This document shows positions 8,008 through 19,775 of a stretch of DNA of 64,000 nt, piece by piece. The stretch is from Xanthomonas sp. 10-10 (lineage in GTDB: Bacteria; Pseudomonadota; Gammaproteobacteria; Xanthomonadales; Xanthomonadaceae), in contig NZ_CP144460.1 in NCBI RefSeq assembly GCF_040182365.1, positions 558,001 to 622,000 of the forward strand, in the 5' to 3' direction. The notes under the pieces were generated by a model. That model was not told the DNA's origin. It worked only from the letters and a program-made list of their open reading frames with translations, and did not search any database. Made by a program: the position numbers and the translations under genes. The first letter of the stretch is position 1, and each line of letters starts with the position of its first letter.

Positions 8008-9489
8008 ATGAATGCTCTTCCCAGCGCAGCGGTTGCTGCGAATGCGACACCCGCGTGGCACGGCTGCATCTTCAATGGCGAGTGGGTGCCGGGCCACGGC
8101 GGCGCGTTGCCGATCCATGAGCCGGCCACCGGCGGGTTGTTGCACGAGGTGAGCAAGGCCGATCTGGCCGATGTTGCCGTCGCCATTGCACAGGCCAAAC
8201 AGGCGCAGCGCGCCTGGGCCGCCACCGCGCCGCGCGAACGCGCGGCGGTCTTTCACCGCGCCGCACAGGCGATGCAGGCACGCAGTGCCGAAGCCGCATT
8301 GCTGATCGCACGCGAAACCGGCGGCATCCTGCCCAAGGCGCAGCGTGAGGTCGATGAAGCGGTGGTGTTCTACCAGCAGGCTGCCGGCCTGCCGTTGCAG
8401 GCGATGGGGCAGGTGCTGCCGACCGGCGCCGGCCAGCTCAGCCTGGCCCGCCATCTGCCGCTGGGCGTGGTGGCGGTGATATCGCCGTTCAACTTTCCGT
8501 TGATCCTGTCGCTGCGTTCGGTGGCGCCGGCATTGGCGATGGGCAATGCGGTGATCCTCAAGCCGGATCCGCGCACGCCCTACACCGGTGGCGTGATCAT
8601 TGCGCAGGTGCTGGAAGAAGCCGGCCTGCCCAAGGGGTTGCTGCACGTGCTGCACGGCGATGCGCAAATTGGCCAGGCGCTGGTGGAAGCGCCTGATGTA
8701 CCCATGATCGCCTTCACCGGCTCGACTGCGGCCGGCCGCCGCATTGGCGAAATTGCCGGGCGACACCTGAAAAAAGTGTCACTGGAGCTGGGCGGCAACA
8801 ATGCGGTGATCGTGCTCGACGATGCGGACCTGGACCGCGCCGCCTCGGCGATTGCCTTCGGTGCGTACATGCACCAGGGACAGATCTGCATGGCCACCGG
8901 ACGGGTGCTGGTACAGCGCAGCGTGGCCGACGCGCTGACCCAGCGTCTTGCGGAAAAAGCACGGCATCTGCCGGTGGGCGACCCGGTCAGCGGCACCGTG
9001 GCATTGGGGCCGATCATCGATCAGCGCCAGCTGCAGCGCGTGATCGACATCGTCACCGACAGCGTCGCCGCCGGCGCGGTGGTGGAAGCCGGGGCAACCA
9101 ACGAAGGGTTGTTCTACGCAGCGACCGTGTTGTCCAACGTGCGTCCGGGCATGCGCGTGTTCGATGAGGAAGTGTTCGGGCCGGTGATCAACATCACCGT
9201 GTTCGACACCGATGAAGAGGCCGCGCAAATGGCCAACCACGGTGAATATGGGTTGGCTGCCGGCATCATGTCGACCTCGGTGTCGCGGGCGCTGGCGCTG
9301 GGCGAGCGCCTGCATACCGGCTTGCTGCACATCAACGACCAGACCGTGGCCGATGAAGTGATCAACCCGTTCGGCGGCACCGGCGCATCCGGCAACGGCA
9401 CCAGCGTCGGTGGTCCTGCCGATTGGGAGCAGTACACGCACTGGCAATGGCTGACGATCAAGAGCGAGGTGCCGCAGTACCCGTTCTGA
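8008..9489 (+). CDS. molB: aryl-aldehyde dehydrogenase (vanillin/coniferyl-aldehyde type)
   Basis: A 493-residue NAD(P)+-dependent aldehyde dehydrogenase of the vanillin/benzaldehyde dehydrogenase group. Visible catalytic elements are PFNFP with Asn162, Lys185 in ILKPDPRTP, Glu260 in LELGGNN and the nucleophile Cys294 in GQICMATGR. The ATG at 8008 has an AGGAGG ribosome site about ten bases upstream. As the last gene of the operon it would turn coniferyl, coumaryl or vanillic aldehydes into the acids, which vanAB and pobA elsewhere in the window can then process. The name vdh would also fit; the real substrate range cannot be read from sequence. Confidence 0.85.
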   Translation: MNALPSAAVAANATPAWHGCIFNGEWVPGHGGALPIHEPATGGLLHEVSKADLADVAVAIAQAKQAQRAWAATAPRERAAVFHRAAQAMQARSAEAALLIARETGGILPKAQREVDEAVVFYQQAAGLPLQAMGQVLPTGAGQLSLARHLPLGVVAVISPFNFPLILSLRSVAPALAMGNAVILKPDPRTPYTGGVIIAQVLEEAGLPKGLLHVLHGDAQIGQALVEAPDVPMIAFTGSTAAGRRIGEIAGRHLKKVSLELGGNNAVIVLDDADLDRAASAIAFGAYMHQGQICMATGRVLVQRSVADALTQRLAEKARHLPVGDPVSGTVALGPIIDQRQLQRVIDIVTDSVAAGAVVEAGATNEGLFYAATVLSNVRPGMRVFDEEVFGPVINITVFDTDEEAAQMANHGEYGLAAGIMSTSVSRALALGERLHTGLLHINDQTVADEVINPFGGTGASGNGTSVGGPADWEQYTHWQWLTIKSEVPQYPF

Positions 9490-9623
9490 TGGCAGGTGCC
9501 GAGGTCGATGGATTGGCCCTGGCACCGGCTGCAGGCATGGCGGGATTGCGTCGCAGTGTCCGCGTCCAGATCGTCGCCGTGGCTTGGCGCGTTGTTCCGG
9601 CGTTCCAGCAGCGCTGGATCCAC

Positions 9624-10520
9624 TCACTCGCCGGTGCGGAAATGCGTCGGTGAGCAGCCTGCATGCCGCGCGAAGTAACGGCTGAAATACGCAGCATCGA
9701 AAAATCCAAGTGCTGCGGCAATCTGCTGAACGCTCAAACTGGTATAGCGCAGGTTGCGCCGTGCTTCGAGCATGATGCGGCGCTGTAGCAGTTCCAGGGC
9801 CGAGGCATCGGCAAGCCGCCGGCACACCGCATTGAGATGTCCCGGCGTCAGCCCCAGCTGGTCGGCGTAGCGGGAAATCGGCCAATGCGCGCGATAGTGC
9901 CGGTCGATCAGGGTTTGATACGCGCGCAGATGACGCAGCGCCGGATCGGCTTGCGCGTTGGCCACGGCCGCGTCTTGCAGGCCTTGCAGTGCGGCGCGCG
10001 CTGTCCAGATCACCAGCTGCGTCGCTGCGGCCTGCAGTGCGGCCTCGTGCCCGACGCGCTGATGCGCATGGTCATCGGCGATGCTGCCGAACAATACGTC
10101 GAGCAGGCGTTGCGATGCATTGACCGGCAGTACAGCGGGCATCGACAGGCAGGATTGCAGCAGCGGTGCCGCACTCAACGCGCTGCGCACCAGAGGCATG
10201 CACAAGGTGATGATGTGCCCGCGTACCCGCGGGTCGAACGCAAACCCGTGCACGCACAGCGGCGGCAGCCACACGAGGTTGGCGCCACGCAGACGCTGGG
10301 TGCGTCCATCCAGTTGCAGCGTCGCCGGCCCGCGCTGCACATACAGCAGCTGCGCCAGATCTTCATGCCGGTGCGGGGTGATGTGCCAGTCGTGCAGCCG
10401 GCTGCGCGCGGCAATCGATTCCCAATGCAGTAATTCCGGCGCATCGACGTGCCGCTCGCCGTACAGGCCGAAGGCGGGAACCGCAGCGATCGCAGCAGCA
10501 TTGCGTGTGCGTGTAGGCAT
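9624..10520 (-). CDS. pobR: AraC-family activator of pobA (PobR type)
   Basis: A 298-residue AraC/XylS-family regulator. The N-terminal half is a cupin-like sensor (HITPHRHEDLAQLLYVQRG, then LVWLPPLCVHGFAF), and the C-terminal half has two helix-turn-helix motifs (ISRYADQLGLTPGHLNAVCR and VQQIAAALGFFDAAYFSRYF). It is transcribed away from pobA with only 96 bases between the starts, the usual arrangement of PobR activators that respond to 4-hydroxybenzoate. ATG at 10520 is taken; a TTG five codons upstream is less likely. A 9-base inverted repeat in the intergenic region is a possible target. Confidence 0.85.
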   Translation of the reverse strand: MPTRTRNAAAIAAVPAFGLYGERHVDAPELLHWESIAARSRLHDWHITPHRHEDLAQLLYVQRGPATLQLDGRTQRLRGANLVWLPPLCVHGFAFDPRVRGHIITLCMPLVRSALSAAPLLQSCLSMPAVLPVNASQRLLDVLFGSIADDHAHQRVGHEAALQAAATQLVIWTARAALQGLQDAAVANAQADPALRHLRAYQTLIDRHYRAHWPISRYADQLGLTPGHLNAVCRRLADASALELLQRRIMLEARRNLRYTSLSVQQIAAALGFFDAAYFSRYFARHAGCSPTHFRTGE

Positions 10521-10553
10521 CGTCGAAAAGTCCAAGCACTGCGCGCAATCATC

Positions 10554-11804
<1,251 letters not shown>

Positions 11805-12016
11805 GACAGCCTGGTTTAAGGTGATTTTTTTATTACCAGGCAGTTGCAAAGTGCCCTGGTGCACTTCGCGTAGGCTAGCGCGACAGCGGATGTGCTCGGT
11901 AGGGTGGCGTGGACGCGTGGCGGTTGCTGTCTGTGCATGGACGCGTCATTGCCCCAATCGCGCCGTGCGCCAACTCCCCCGTGAGCGCATGGCCCGTTTC
12001 CTCCCAGGAGATCCCC

Positions 12017-12529
12017 ATGAAAAAGATTGTTTCCCGCGCCTTGTTGCTGATCATGCTGGTCGCACCGATGGCGGCGTTCGCGCAGACCGCCGTCACTGAA
12101 AACACCAATCACCAGAAGTTGCTGCTCGGTTCCAATTGGTACGAAACCGCCAACAAGCGGCTGGTTTACGACTTCTGGCGCATCGTGTTCGAAGCCGGGC
12201 AGGTGCAGTACGCACCGATGTACATGGACAAGAACTACATCCAGCACAACCCGAATGTCGCCAATGGGCGCGATGCGTTCATTGCATTCCTGACTGCCTT
12301 CGTGAAGCCGACTCCGGTGCAGCCGCGCGTGCAGTTGCCGTTGGTCGCCATCACCGCCGATGGCGATCTGGTCACGCTGGTGTCGGTGCGCACGCTTCCG
12401 GACCCGCGTAACCCCGGCAAGACCTATACCACCACGTGGTTCGATATGTTCCGCATCGAAAAGGGTCTGATCAAGGAACATTGGGACCCGGACACCATCG
12501 CCGGTCGCGCAAATACCGGCGGCCAGTAA
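12017..12529 (+). CDS. exported SnoaL-like (NTF2-fold) protein
   Basis: A 170-residue protein with a clear signal peptide (MKKIVSRALLLIMLVAPM, cleavage after AAFA) and a SnoaL/NTF2-type domain, seen in YMDKNYIQHNPNVANGRDAF and in the end FRIEKGLIKEHWDPDT. SnoaL-like folds include small cyclases, isomerases and dehydratases, but most periplasmic members are uncharacterised. The start at 12017 is set by the signal peptide and an AGGAG at 12006-12010. It lies between pobA and the glycerol genes and is convergent with glpK, with a strong hairpin between them. No function is claimed. Confidence 0.8.
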   Translation: MKKIVSRALLLIMLVAPMAAFAQTAVTENTNHQKLLLGSNWYETANKRLVYDFWRIVFEAGQVQYAPMYMDKNYIQHNPNVANGRDAFIAFLTAFVKPTPVQPRVQLPLVAITADGDLVTLVSVRTLPDPRNPGKTYTTTWFDMFRIEKGLIKEHWDPDTIAGRANTGGQ

Positions 12530-12537
12530 TTGCTGCG

Positions 12538-12572
12538 GCATTGCAGGGCTGCAGCCTGCAGCCCTGCAATGC
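12538..12572. terminator. bidirectional hairpin terminator between the SnoaL-like gene and glpK
   Basis: Two 17-base arms, GCATTGCAGGGCTGCAG at 12538-12554 and its exact reverse complement at 12556-12572, meet around one central base. The hairpin lies nine bases after the stop of the plus-strand gene and 72 bases after the stop of glpK. No long T-run follows on either strand, so efficiency is uncertain. Confidence 0.65.
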
Positions 12573-12644
12573 GTGTCCCATGCGAATAGCTCCCCCAGCG
12601 TTGCGCCCACCCGATGGTGGGCGCAGTCGTTTCGATGGAAGCGC

Positions 12645-14276
<1,632 letters not shown>

Positions 14277-15098
14277 TCAGCGCGGATCGCGCGGTGGTTT
14301 GCCGGCCTGCAGATGGCGCACGCGTGCCGGCAGGAAGGGCAGGATCAGCCACTGGTAGGCGAGCGCGCCGATCGGGCCGCCGATCAACGGTCCGACGATC
14401 GGGATCCACCAGTAGTTGTCCTTGGCCGGTAGTGCTGCCTCGCCCCAGCCGGCGAAGTAGGCGAACAGGCGCGGGCCGAAATCGCGCGCCGGATTCATCG
14501 CCCAGGCTTCCAGATAACCCATCGACGCGCCCAGCGTCGCCACCAGCAGACCGATCATCAGCGCGCCGGAGTTGGCGGTCGGCGCGGCTTCGTTGAATTG
14601 TTCGGTGATGGCGAAGATGCCGAAGATCAGGAACGCGGTGATGATGATCTGGTCGACCAGCGCATGCATCGGCGTGACCGCCAGACCAGGTGCGGTGAAG
14701 AACACACCGGCCGCGCCGCCGGCTTCGCGCGTCAGCTGCTGCACCTGGTTGAAATGGTCGATCACCGGCCCGTACAACTGATAGACGATGGCCGCGCCCA
14801 GGAAGGCGCCGATGACCTGGGCGATCCAGTACGGCACCACCTTTTTCCACGAGAAATCGCGGAACAGTGCCAGCGCCAGCGTCACCGCCGGATTGGCATG
14901 CGTGCCCGACACCGAGCCGGTGACATAGATCGCCAGCGTCACTGCCAGGCCCCAGGCGATACACACGCCCCAATAGGCGTTCTGATAGGGACTGGGGTCA
15001 TAGAGGATGTACATCGCCGCGACCGAGTCGCCCAGCGCGATGATGATGAACATCGCGACCGCTTCGGAAATCAACTCACCTACGAGTTGGCGGTTCAT
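14277..15098 (-). CDS. glpF: glycerol uptake facilitator (aquaglyceroporin)
   Basis: A 273-residue inner-membrane channel of the MIP family that lets glycerol diffuse in. Six membrane segments and the two half-helix motifs are visible: HANPAVT in the first half and MNPARDFGPR in the second, with the Asp typical of glycerol-conducting members just after the second NPA. It lies between glpD and glpK on the same strand and probably shares their regulation by GlpR. Confidence 0.95.
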   Translation of the reverse strand: MNRQLVGELISEAVAMFIIIALGDSVAAMYILYDPSPYQNAYWGVCIAWGLAVTLAIYVTGSVSGTHANPAVTLALALFRDFSWKKVVPYWIAQVIGAFLGAAIVYQLYGPVIDHFNQVQQLTREAGGAAGVFFTAPGLAVTPMHALVDQIIITAFLIFGIFAITEQFNEAAPTANSGALMIGLLVATLGASMGYLEAWAMNPARDFGPRLFAYFAGWGEAALPAKDNYWWIPIVGPLIGGPIGALAYQWLILPFLPARVRHLQAGKPPRDPR

Positions 15099-15268
15099 GC
15101 GCGCATGCTCGCGAGAAGATCATCGCAACGCGCAGGCGATTGCAACACGCGCGTCGGCGCGCAGGGGGAGTGGGTCGTGCTCATCGGGGGTGCCCTCCAC
15201 AGGGTGATGCAGGCAGTGCGCCAGGATACGTTGCCGGACGACCCGTCCTCGCCGGCAACGCGGTGTGT

Positions 15269-16783
15269 TCAAACGGTCGCGAGCTCGGCGGGTTGGAGCG
15301 CCTGCGTCTGCAGGTACGCTTCCAGCCGCTGACGTCCTTCCGCATCGATCCGCAGCCCGAGTTTGCTGCGACGCCACAGGATATCGTCGGCGGTCTGCGC
15401 CCATTCGTGGTGACGCAGGTAGTCCACCTCGGCCTGGTACAGATCTGCACCGAAGTGCTCGCCCAGCCCGGCCACGTTCTGCGCATCGCCCAGCAGCCGT
15501 TCCGCGCAGGTGCCGTAATTGCGCACCAGCCGCTGCGCGGTGGCGGCAGGCAGCCAGGGGCGCGCGTTGCGCACGCGCTCAAGCAGGCTGGCGATATCGC
15601 GCTGTTCACCGCCCGGCAGCGCATCGCCGCGCGCGGTCCATGCCGGCTTGCGTGCGCCCAGCGCATGCGTGAGCCGGTCGACGGCCTCTTCGGCGAGCTT
15701 GCGGTAGGTGGTCAACTTGCCGCCGAACACATTGAGCAACGGCGCGCCGTCGGTGATGACCTCCAGTTGATAGTCGCGCGTCACCTCGGCGGCATTGTCT
15801 TCGGCATCGTCCAGCAGCGGGCGCACGCCACTGTAGTTCCACACCACATCGGCAGGGCTGATCTGTTGCTGGAAATACAGGTTCACCGCATCGCACAGGT
15901 ACTGGATCTCGGCCGCATCGATCCGGGGAGCGGCGGGGTCGGCCTCGTAGTCGACGTCGGTGGTGCCGATCAAGGTGAAGTCGTGCTCGTAAGGAATGGC
16001 GAACACGATGCGCCGGTCCGGTTGCTGGAAGATGTAGGCGTGATCGTGATCGAACAGCTTGGGCACCACGATGTGGCTGCCCTTGACCAGGCGCAGCGCG
16101 TGCTGATGCGGCACCGCGGCAACCTTGTCCAGGAACGACACCGCCCACGGCCCGGCGGCATTGGCCAGTGCGCGCGCCTGCACGGTGCGGCGACGGCCAT
16201 CGCGGTCCTCGAGCTCGGCGTACCAGAAGCCGGCATCGCGCCAGGCACCCACGCAGCGCGTGCGGGTATGGATCTGGGCGCCGCGCTTTGCCGCGTCCAT
16301 CGCATTGAGCACCACCAACCGTGCGTCCTGCACCCAGGCGTCGGAGTACACGAAGCCGGTGCGCAGCGATTCCTGCAACGGCTGCCCGACCGGGTGGGTG
16401 CGCAGCGACAGGCGCCGCGAGCGCGGCAGGCTGCGCTTGCTGCCCCCCAGATGGTCGTACAGAAACAGGCCGGCGCGGATCATCCACGCCGGACGCAGAT
16501 GCGGCTGATGCGGCAACAGAAAGCGCAATGGCCAGATGATGTGCGGGGCCAGCCGCAGCAGCACTTCGCGCTCGGCCAGCGCCTTGCCGACCAGCGCGAA
16601 CTCGTACTGCTCCAGATAGCGCAGGCCGCCATGGATCAGCTTGGTACTGGCGCTGCTGGTATGCGCGGCCAGATCGTCCTGCTCGCACAGGCACACCGAC
16701 AGGCCACGTCCGGCCGCATCGCGGGCGATGCCGACCCCGTTGATGCCGCCGCCTACCACCAGAAGATCGTACGTCTCGCCCAT
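15269..16783 (-). CDS. glpD: aerobic glycerol-3-phosphate dehydrogenase
   Basis: A membrane-associated flavoprotein that oxidises glycerol 3-phosphate to dihydroxyacetone phosphate and passes electrons to ubiquinone. The 504 residues match the usual 500. The N-terminus carries the FAD dinucleotide fold (DLLVVGGGINGVGIARDAAGR, motif at 11-16), followed by HGGLRYLEQYEF, another family signature. Later segments GTTDVDYE and GGKLTTYRKLAEEA are also characteristic. Two GlpR-type sites lie 44-65 bases upstream of the start, so it is probably derepressed by glycerol 3-phosphate. Confidence 0.96.
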   Translation of the reverse strand: MGETYDLLVVGGGINGVGIARDAAGRGLSVCLCEQDDLAAHTSSASTKLIHGGLRYLEQYEFALVGKALAEREVLLRLAPHIIWPLRFLLPHQPHLRPAWMIRAGLFLYDHLGGSKRSLPRSRRLSLRTHPVGQPLQESLRTGFVYSDAWVQDARLVVLNAMDAAKRGAQIHTRTRCVGAWRDAGFWYAELEDRDGRRRTVQARALANAAGPWAVSFLDKVAAVPHQHALRLVKGSHIVVPKLFDHDHAYIFQQPDRRIVFAIPYEHDFTLIGTTDVDYEADPAAPRIDAAEIQYLCDAVNLYFQQQISPADVVWNYSGVRPLLDDAEDNAAEVTRDYQLEVITDGAPLLNVFGGKLTTYRKLAEEAVDRLTHALGARKPAWTARGDALPGGEQRDIASLLERVRNARPWLPAATAQRLVRNYGTCAERLLGDAQNVAGLGEHFGADLYQAEVDYLRHHEWAQTADDILWRRSKLGLRIDAEGRQRLEAYLQTQALQPAELATV

Positions 16784-16826
16784 CGGTGCCTCCGTCCAGG
16801 TGCGCTACGAGCGAACCTAAGTTGTC

Positions 16827-16848
16827 ATGTTCGAACATATTCGAACAT
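16827..16848. promoter_or_regulatory. tandem GlpR-type operator upstream of glpD
   Basis: ATGTTCGAACAT at 16827-16838 is followed directly by ATTCGAACAT at 16839-16848, giving two TTCGAA cores 10 bases apart. The left element matches the Escherichia coli GlpR half-site pattern WATKYTCGWW at nine of ten positions. It lies 44 bases upstream of glpD and the regulator is encoded just upstream, so a GlpR operator is the natural reading. Confidence 0.7.
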
Positions 16849-17004
16849 CAAACCTTTTCGGGGCGTGAAGAAATGGATTGCCTGTAAATCAAGGCAAATT
16901 AAACGATAAAGGCAATAGATTGCTGGAAATCGATTCATTGAGCAAATCGAAAATTGGCGTTGAGCCGAAGTCCGCGGGTCACAAACGCACTTAAACGAAC
17001 AATC

Positions 17005-17832
17005 TCAGTTGCCGCCGTCGGCATCTGCCAGGTGCACCCGGGTGCCGGCCTCGGCCAGCACCTTGGCCAGTTCCTGCGGCGGCGGTCGGTCGGTGAACCA
17101 GTCGTGCACCTGGGCGATCGCCCCCAGCCGCACCATGGCGTTGCGGCCGAACTTGCTGTGGTCGGCGGCCAGCACCACCTGGCGCGAGTGCTCGATGATG
17201 GCCTGGGCCACGCGCACTTCCTGGTAGTCGAAATCCAGCAGGGTGCCGTCCAGGTCGATGCCGGAAATGCCGATCACCCCGAAGTCCACCTTGAACTGGC
17301 GGATCAGTTCCACCGTGGCCTCGCCGGTCACGCCCTGATCGCGCCCGCGCACCACGCCGCCGGCCACGATCACCTCGAAACTGGGGTTGGCGCTCAGCAT
17401 CACCGCCACGTTGAGGTTGTTGGTGATCACGCGCAGGCCGCGATGCTGCAGCAACGCGCGCGCGACCTCCTCGTTGGTGGTGCCGAGATTGATGAACAGC
17501 GAGGCATCGTCGGGAATGAAACGCGCGACGTGTGTGGCGATGTGCTGTTTCTCGCGTGCCTGCAGCGCCTTGCGCGCGGTGTAGGCCAGGTTTTCCACGC
17601 TCGAAGGCATGCTGACGCCGCCGTGATAGCGGCGCAGCACGCCGGCATCGCACAGCAAGGTCAGATCGCGCCGAATGGTTTGCGGGGTGACCTCAAAGCG
17701 CGTGGCCAGGCCTTCGACATCGGCAAAGCCCTGCTGCCGGACCAGCGCCACCAATTGTTCCTGGCGCGGGTTCAATGCCGGCGCCGGGACAGTCCTGTAG
17801 TGAGTTGACTCCATGCGCAGATGATCGCGCAT
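17005..17832 (-). CDS. glpR: DeoR-family repressor of the glycerol genes
   Basis: A 275-residue DeoR-family repressor, normally released by glycerol 3-phosphate. It has an N-terminal winged helix (LNPRQEQLVALVRQQGFADV, then LATRFEVTPQTIRRDLTLL) and a C-terminal sugar-phosphate sensor domain of the ribose-5-phosphate-isomerase fold (INLGTTNEEVARALL, VAGGVVRGRDQGVTG, and AADHSKFGRNAMVRLG). ATG 17832 is used; ATG 17814 is equally possible and neither has a good ribosome site. First gene of the glp set; a GlpR-like half-site follows its stop codon near 16993-17002. Confidence 0.9.
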   Translation of the reverse strand: MRDHLRMESTHYRTVPAPALNPRQEQLVALVRQQGFADVEGLATRFEVTPQTIRRDLTLLCDAGVLRRYHGGVSMPSSVENLAYTARKALQAREKQHIATHVARFIPDDASLFINLGTTNEEVARALLQHRGLRVITNNLNVAVMLSANPSFEVIVAGGVVRGRDQGVTGEATVELIRQFKVDFGVIGISGIDLDGTLLDFDYQEVRVAQAIIEHSRQVVLAADHSKFGRNAMVRLGAIAQVHDWFTDRPPPQELAKVLAEAGTRVHLADADGGN

Positions 17833-17973
17833 GCGCGTGAGGATGCAAGCACGGCAGTCTCTGGCGAGTGTCCGTCCGGCGTGCGGGGCGATTCACGCCG
17901 CCGCAGAGCGCATGTTGCGCTCAGCAGCATCGCGCCAGCGCAACGGCCGGCGCGGTGCGCATGACGGCAGCGC

Positions 17974-18957
17974 TCAGCCCAGCTCGCCGCGGTAGCCGGT
18001 GTCGATGCTGATGCTGCCGCCCACCGCACGCGACACGCAGGCGCACAGCTTGCGATTCTCGCGGCGTTGTTCGTCGCTGAAGAACACATCGCGATGATCG
18101 ATGTCGGCGGCGCTGTCGAGCACCTCCACCGCGCACAAGCCGCACTCGCCACGACGGCATTCGGCGATCAATTCGACCCCGGCGTCGGCCAGCGCATCGA
18201 GCATCGATTCGTTTTCGGCCACCGGTACTTCCAGGCCGAGCGCAGGCAGCTTGACCACGAACGCCTGCGCCGGCACCCGCCCGCTATTGCCGAAGGTTTC
18301 GAAATGCAGCCGCGCGCGCGGACGCCCGGCGGCATGCCAGTGCTGGCGTACCGCCTCCAGCATGCCCAGCGGCCCGCACACATAGACCTCGGCGTTGGGC
18401 GAGAGCCGTGCCAGTTCGGCGGCAAGATCGGGCGGGCCGTCGGTGTCGTCGCAATGCAGCTGCAGGCGCGCGCCGAGCAGCGCCTCCAACTGGTCGACGT
18501 AGGCCATCGCGCTGCGCGAGCGCCCGACATACAGCAGGCGGAACGCCTGGTGCCGCTGCGCCAGCCGCTGTGCCATGCCCAGGATCGGCGTGATGCCGAT
18601 ACCGCCGGCGATCAACAGGATTTCCTCGCCGCTCTCGTCCAGCGCAAAGTTGTTGCTCGGAGGCGACATTTCCACCACGTCGCCCGGCTGCAGCGTCCAC
18701 ATATGCAGCGAGCCGCCACGGCTGTCCGGCATCTGCCGTACTGCGATCTGGTAGTAGCCATCCGCACGCGGCTCGCCCACCAGCGAGTAAGAGCGCACAT
18801 CGCTGCGGCCGTTCAACTGCAGGCGAAAATCCAGGTGGCTGCCCACCTCGAAGGCACGCGCTGCAGTGCCTGGGTCGAGAACGATTTCGCGCACGCCTGC
18901 GCAGGCATCGGCGATGCTGACGACATGGGCGCGATGCCATTGGGTGTCTTTACGCAT
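17974..18957 (-). CDS. vanB: vanillate O-demethylase reductase subunit
   Basis: The electron-transfer partner of VanA in demethylation of vanillate to protocatechuate. The 327 residues show, in order, a flavin domain (RSYSL), an NADH domain (LIAGGIGITPILGMA, later VYVCGPLGML) and a plant-type 2Fe-2S domain at the C-terminus with ECRRGECGLCAVEV and a fourth cysteine in KLCACVSR. This is the phthalate dioxygenase reductase arrangement. Its start overlaps the end of the GntR regulator gene by eight bases, so the three van genes form one transcript. Confidence 0.94.
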   Translation of the reverse strand: MRKDTQWHRAHVVSIADACAGVREIVLDPGTAARAFEVGSHLDFRLQLNGRSDVRSYSLVGEPRADGYYQIAVRQMPDSRGGSLHMWTLQPGDVVEMSPPSNNFALDESGEEILLIAGGIGITPILGMAQRLAQRHQAFRLLYVGRSRSAMAYVDQLEALLGARLQLHCDDTDGPPDLAAELARLSPNAEVYVCGPLGMLEAVRQHWHAAGRPRARLHFETFGNSGRVPAQAFVVKLPALGLEVPVAENESMLDALADAGVELIAECRRGECGLCAVEVLDSAADIDHRDVFFSDEQRRENRKLCACVSRAVGGSISIDTGYRGELG

Positions 18958-19753
18958 GGGGAACTCCAGGCACAAGAGCGTGCCGTTCAAGGCTTGCGGT
19001 GGATGCGTGGGCGCGGCCGAGCAGGGCGCCACCGCGCACCTTGGCGATCGCCGTGGGGGTTTGCAGGAGGTGGCGCAGATTGCGGTGGGCCAGACGGGCG
19101 TGCTCGCGCACCAGCGCTTCGGCGCGGCTGCCCTGACGCTGTGCGATGGCGGCAATCACTTCGCGATGCTGGTCCTGCGCGACGGTCAGGATCACCTGCG
19201 CGTCGGCAGCGCTGGTCTGGGCCATGACCAGGCTGTTGGGCGAAGCGAATGGCAGCTGCAGCACACGGGTGAGCTCGCGGCCGAGCACGTCGCTGCCGGC
19301 CATCGCCACCAGCAGGGCATGGAACAGCGCGTTGGCCTGGACATAGGCGGCGAAGTCGATGGCATCCTGCGGCGCGCCGACGATGGCATCGAGCGTCTCC
19401 AGCAGCTGGTGCGCCTGCGCCAACTGCGCGGCGGTGGCCCCGCGCTCGGCGGCCATGCGGGCGGCCAGGCCTTCGAGGGTGCCGCGCAGTTCGATGGCGT
19501 CGTATACGTCGTGCTCGCTGAAGGCCTGCACCGCGTAGCCGCCGCCCGGCAGCGCACTGGCCAGCCCTTCTTCGCACAGGCGCTGCAATGCGGCGCGTAC
19601 CGGCGTGCGCGACATGCCCAGCCGCTGCACCACCGCCACTTCGGACAGTCGCGCACCGGCGGGCAGGGTGCCGTCGAGGATCAGCTCGCGCAGCGAGAGC
19701 AGCGCGCGCGTGGTCTGCGCCGCGCTGCTGTGGAACGGTGTGGTCGGTGGCAT
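18950..19753 (-). CDS. vanR: GntR-family regulator of the van genes
   Basis: A 267-residue GntR regulator of the FadR/VanR (FCD) type. The winged helix is seen in LRELILDGTLPAGARLSEVA and MSRTPVRAALQRL; the C-terminal all-helical FCD domain (from about residue 85) would bind the effector, probably vanillate, through a metal. An AGGAGA ribosome site precedes the ATG at 19753. It lies between vanA (22 bases upstream) and vanB (8-base overlap), an arrangement in which the repressor is expressed with its targets. Two TGTATACA palindromes upstream of vanA are candidate binding sites. Confidence 0.85.
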   Translation of the reverse strand: MPPTTPFHSSAAQTTRALLSLRELILDGTLPAGARLSEVAVVQRLGMSRTPVRAALQRLCEEGLASALPGGGYAVQAFSEHDVYDAIELRGTLEGLAARMAAERGATAAQLAQAHQLLETLDAIVGAPQDAIDFAAYVQANALFHALLVAMAGSDVLGRELTRVLQLPFASPNSLVMAQTSAADAQVILTVAQDQHREVIAAIAQRQGSRAEALVREHARLAHRNLRHLLQTPTAIAKVRGGALLGRAHASTASLERHALVPGVPHA

Positions 19754-19775
19754 GGTGGTCTCCTGTGCGCTGCGC

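Noticed and set aside
15140..16909. Plus-strand frame of 589 codons opposite glpD
   Set aside because: Shadow of glpD, whose FAD motif and full length are clear.
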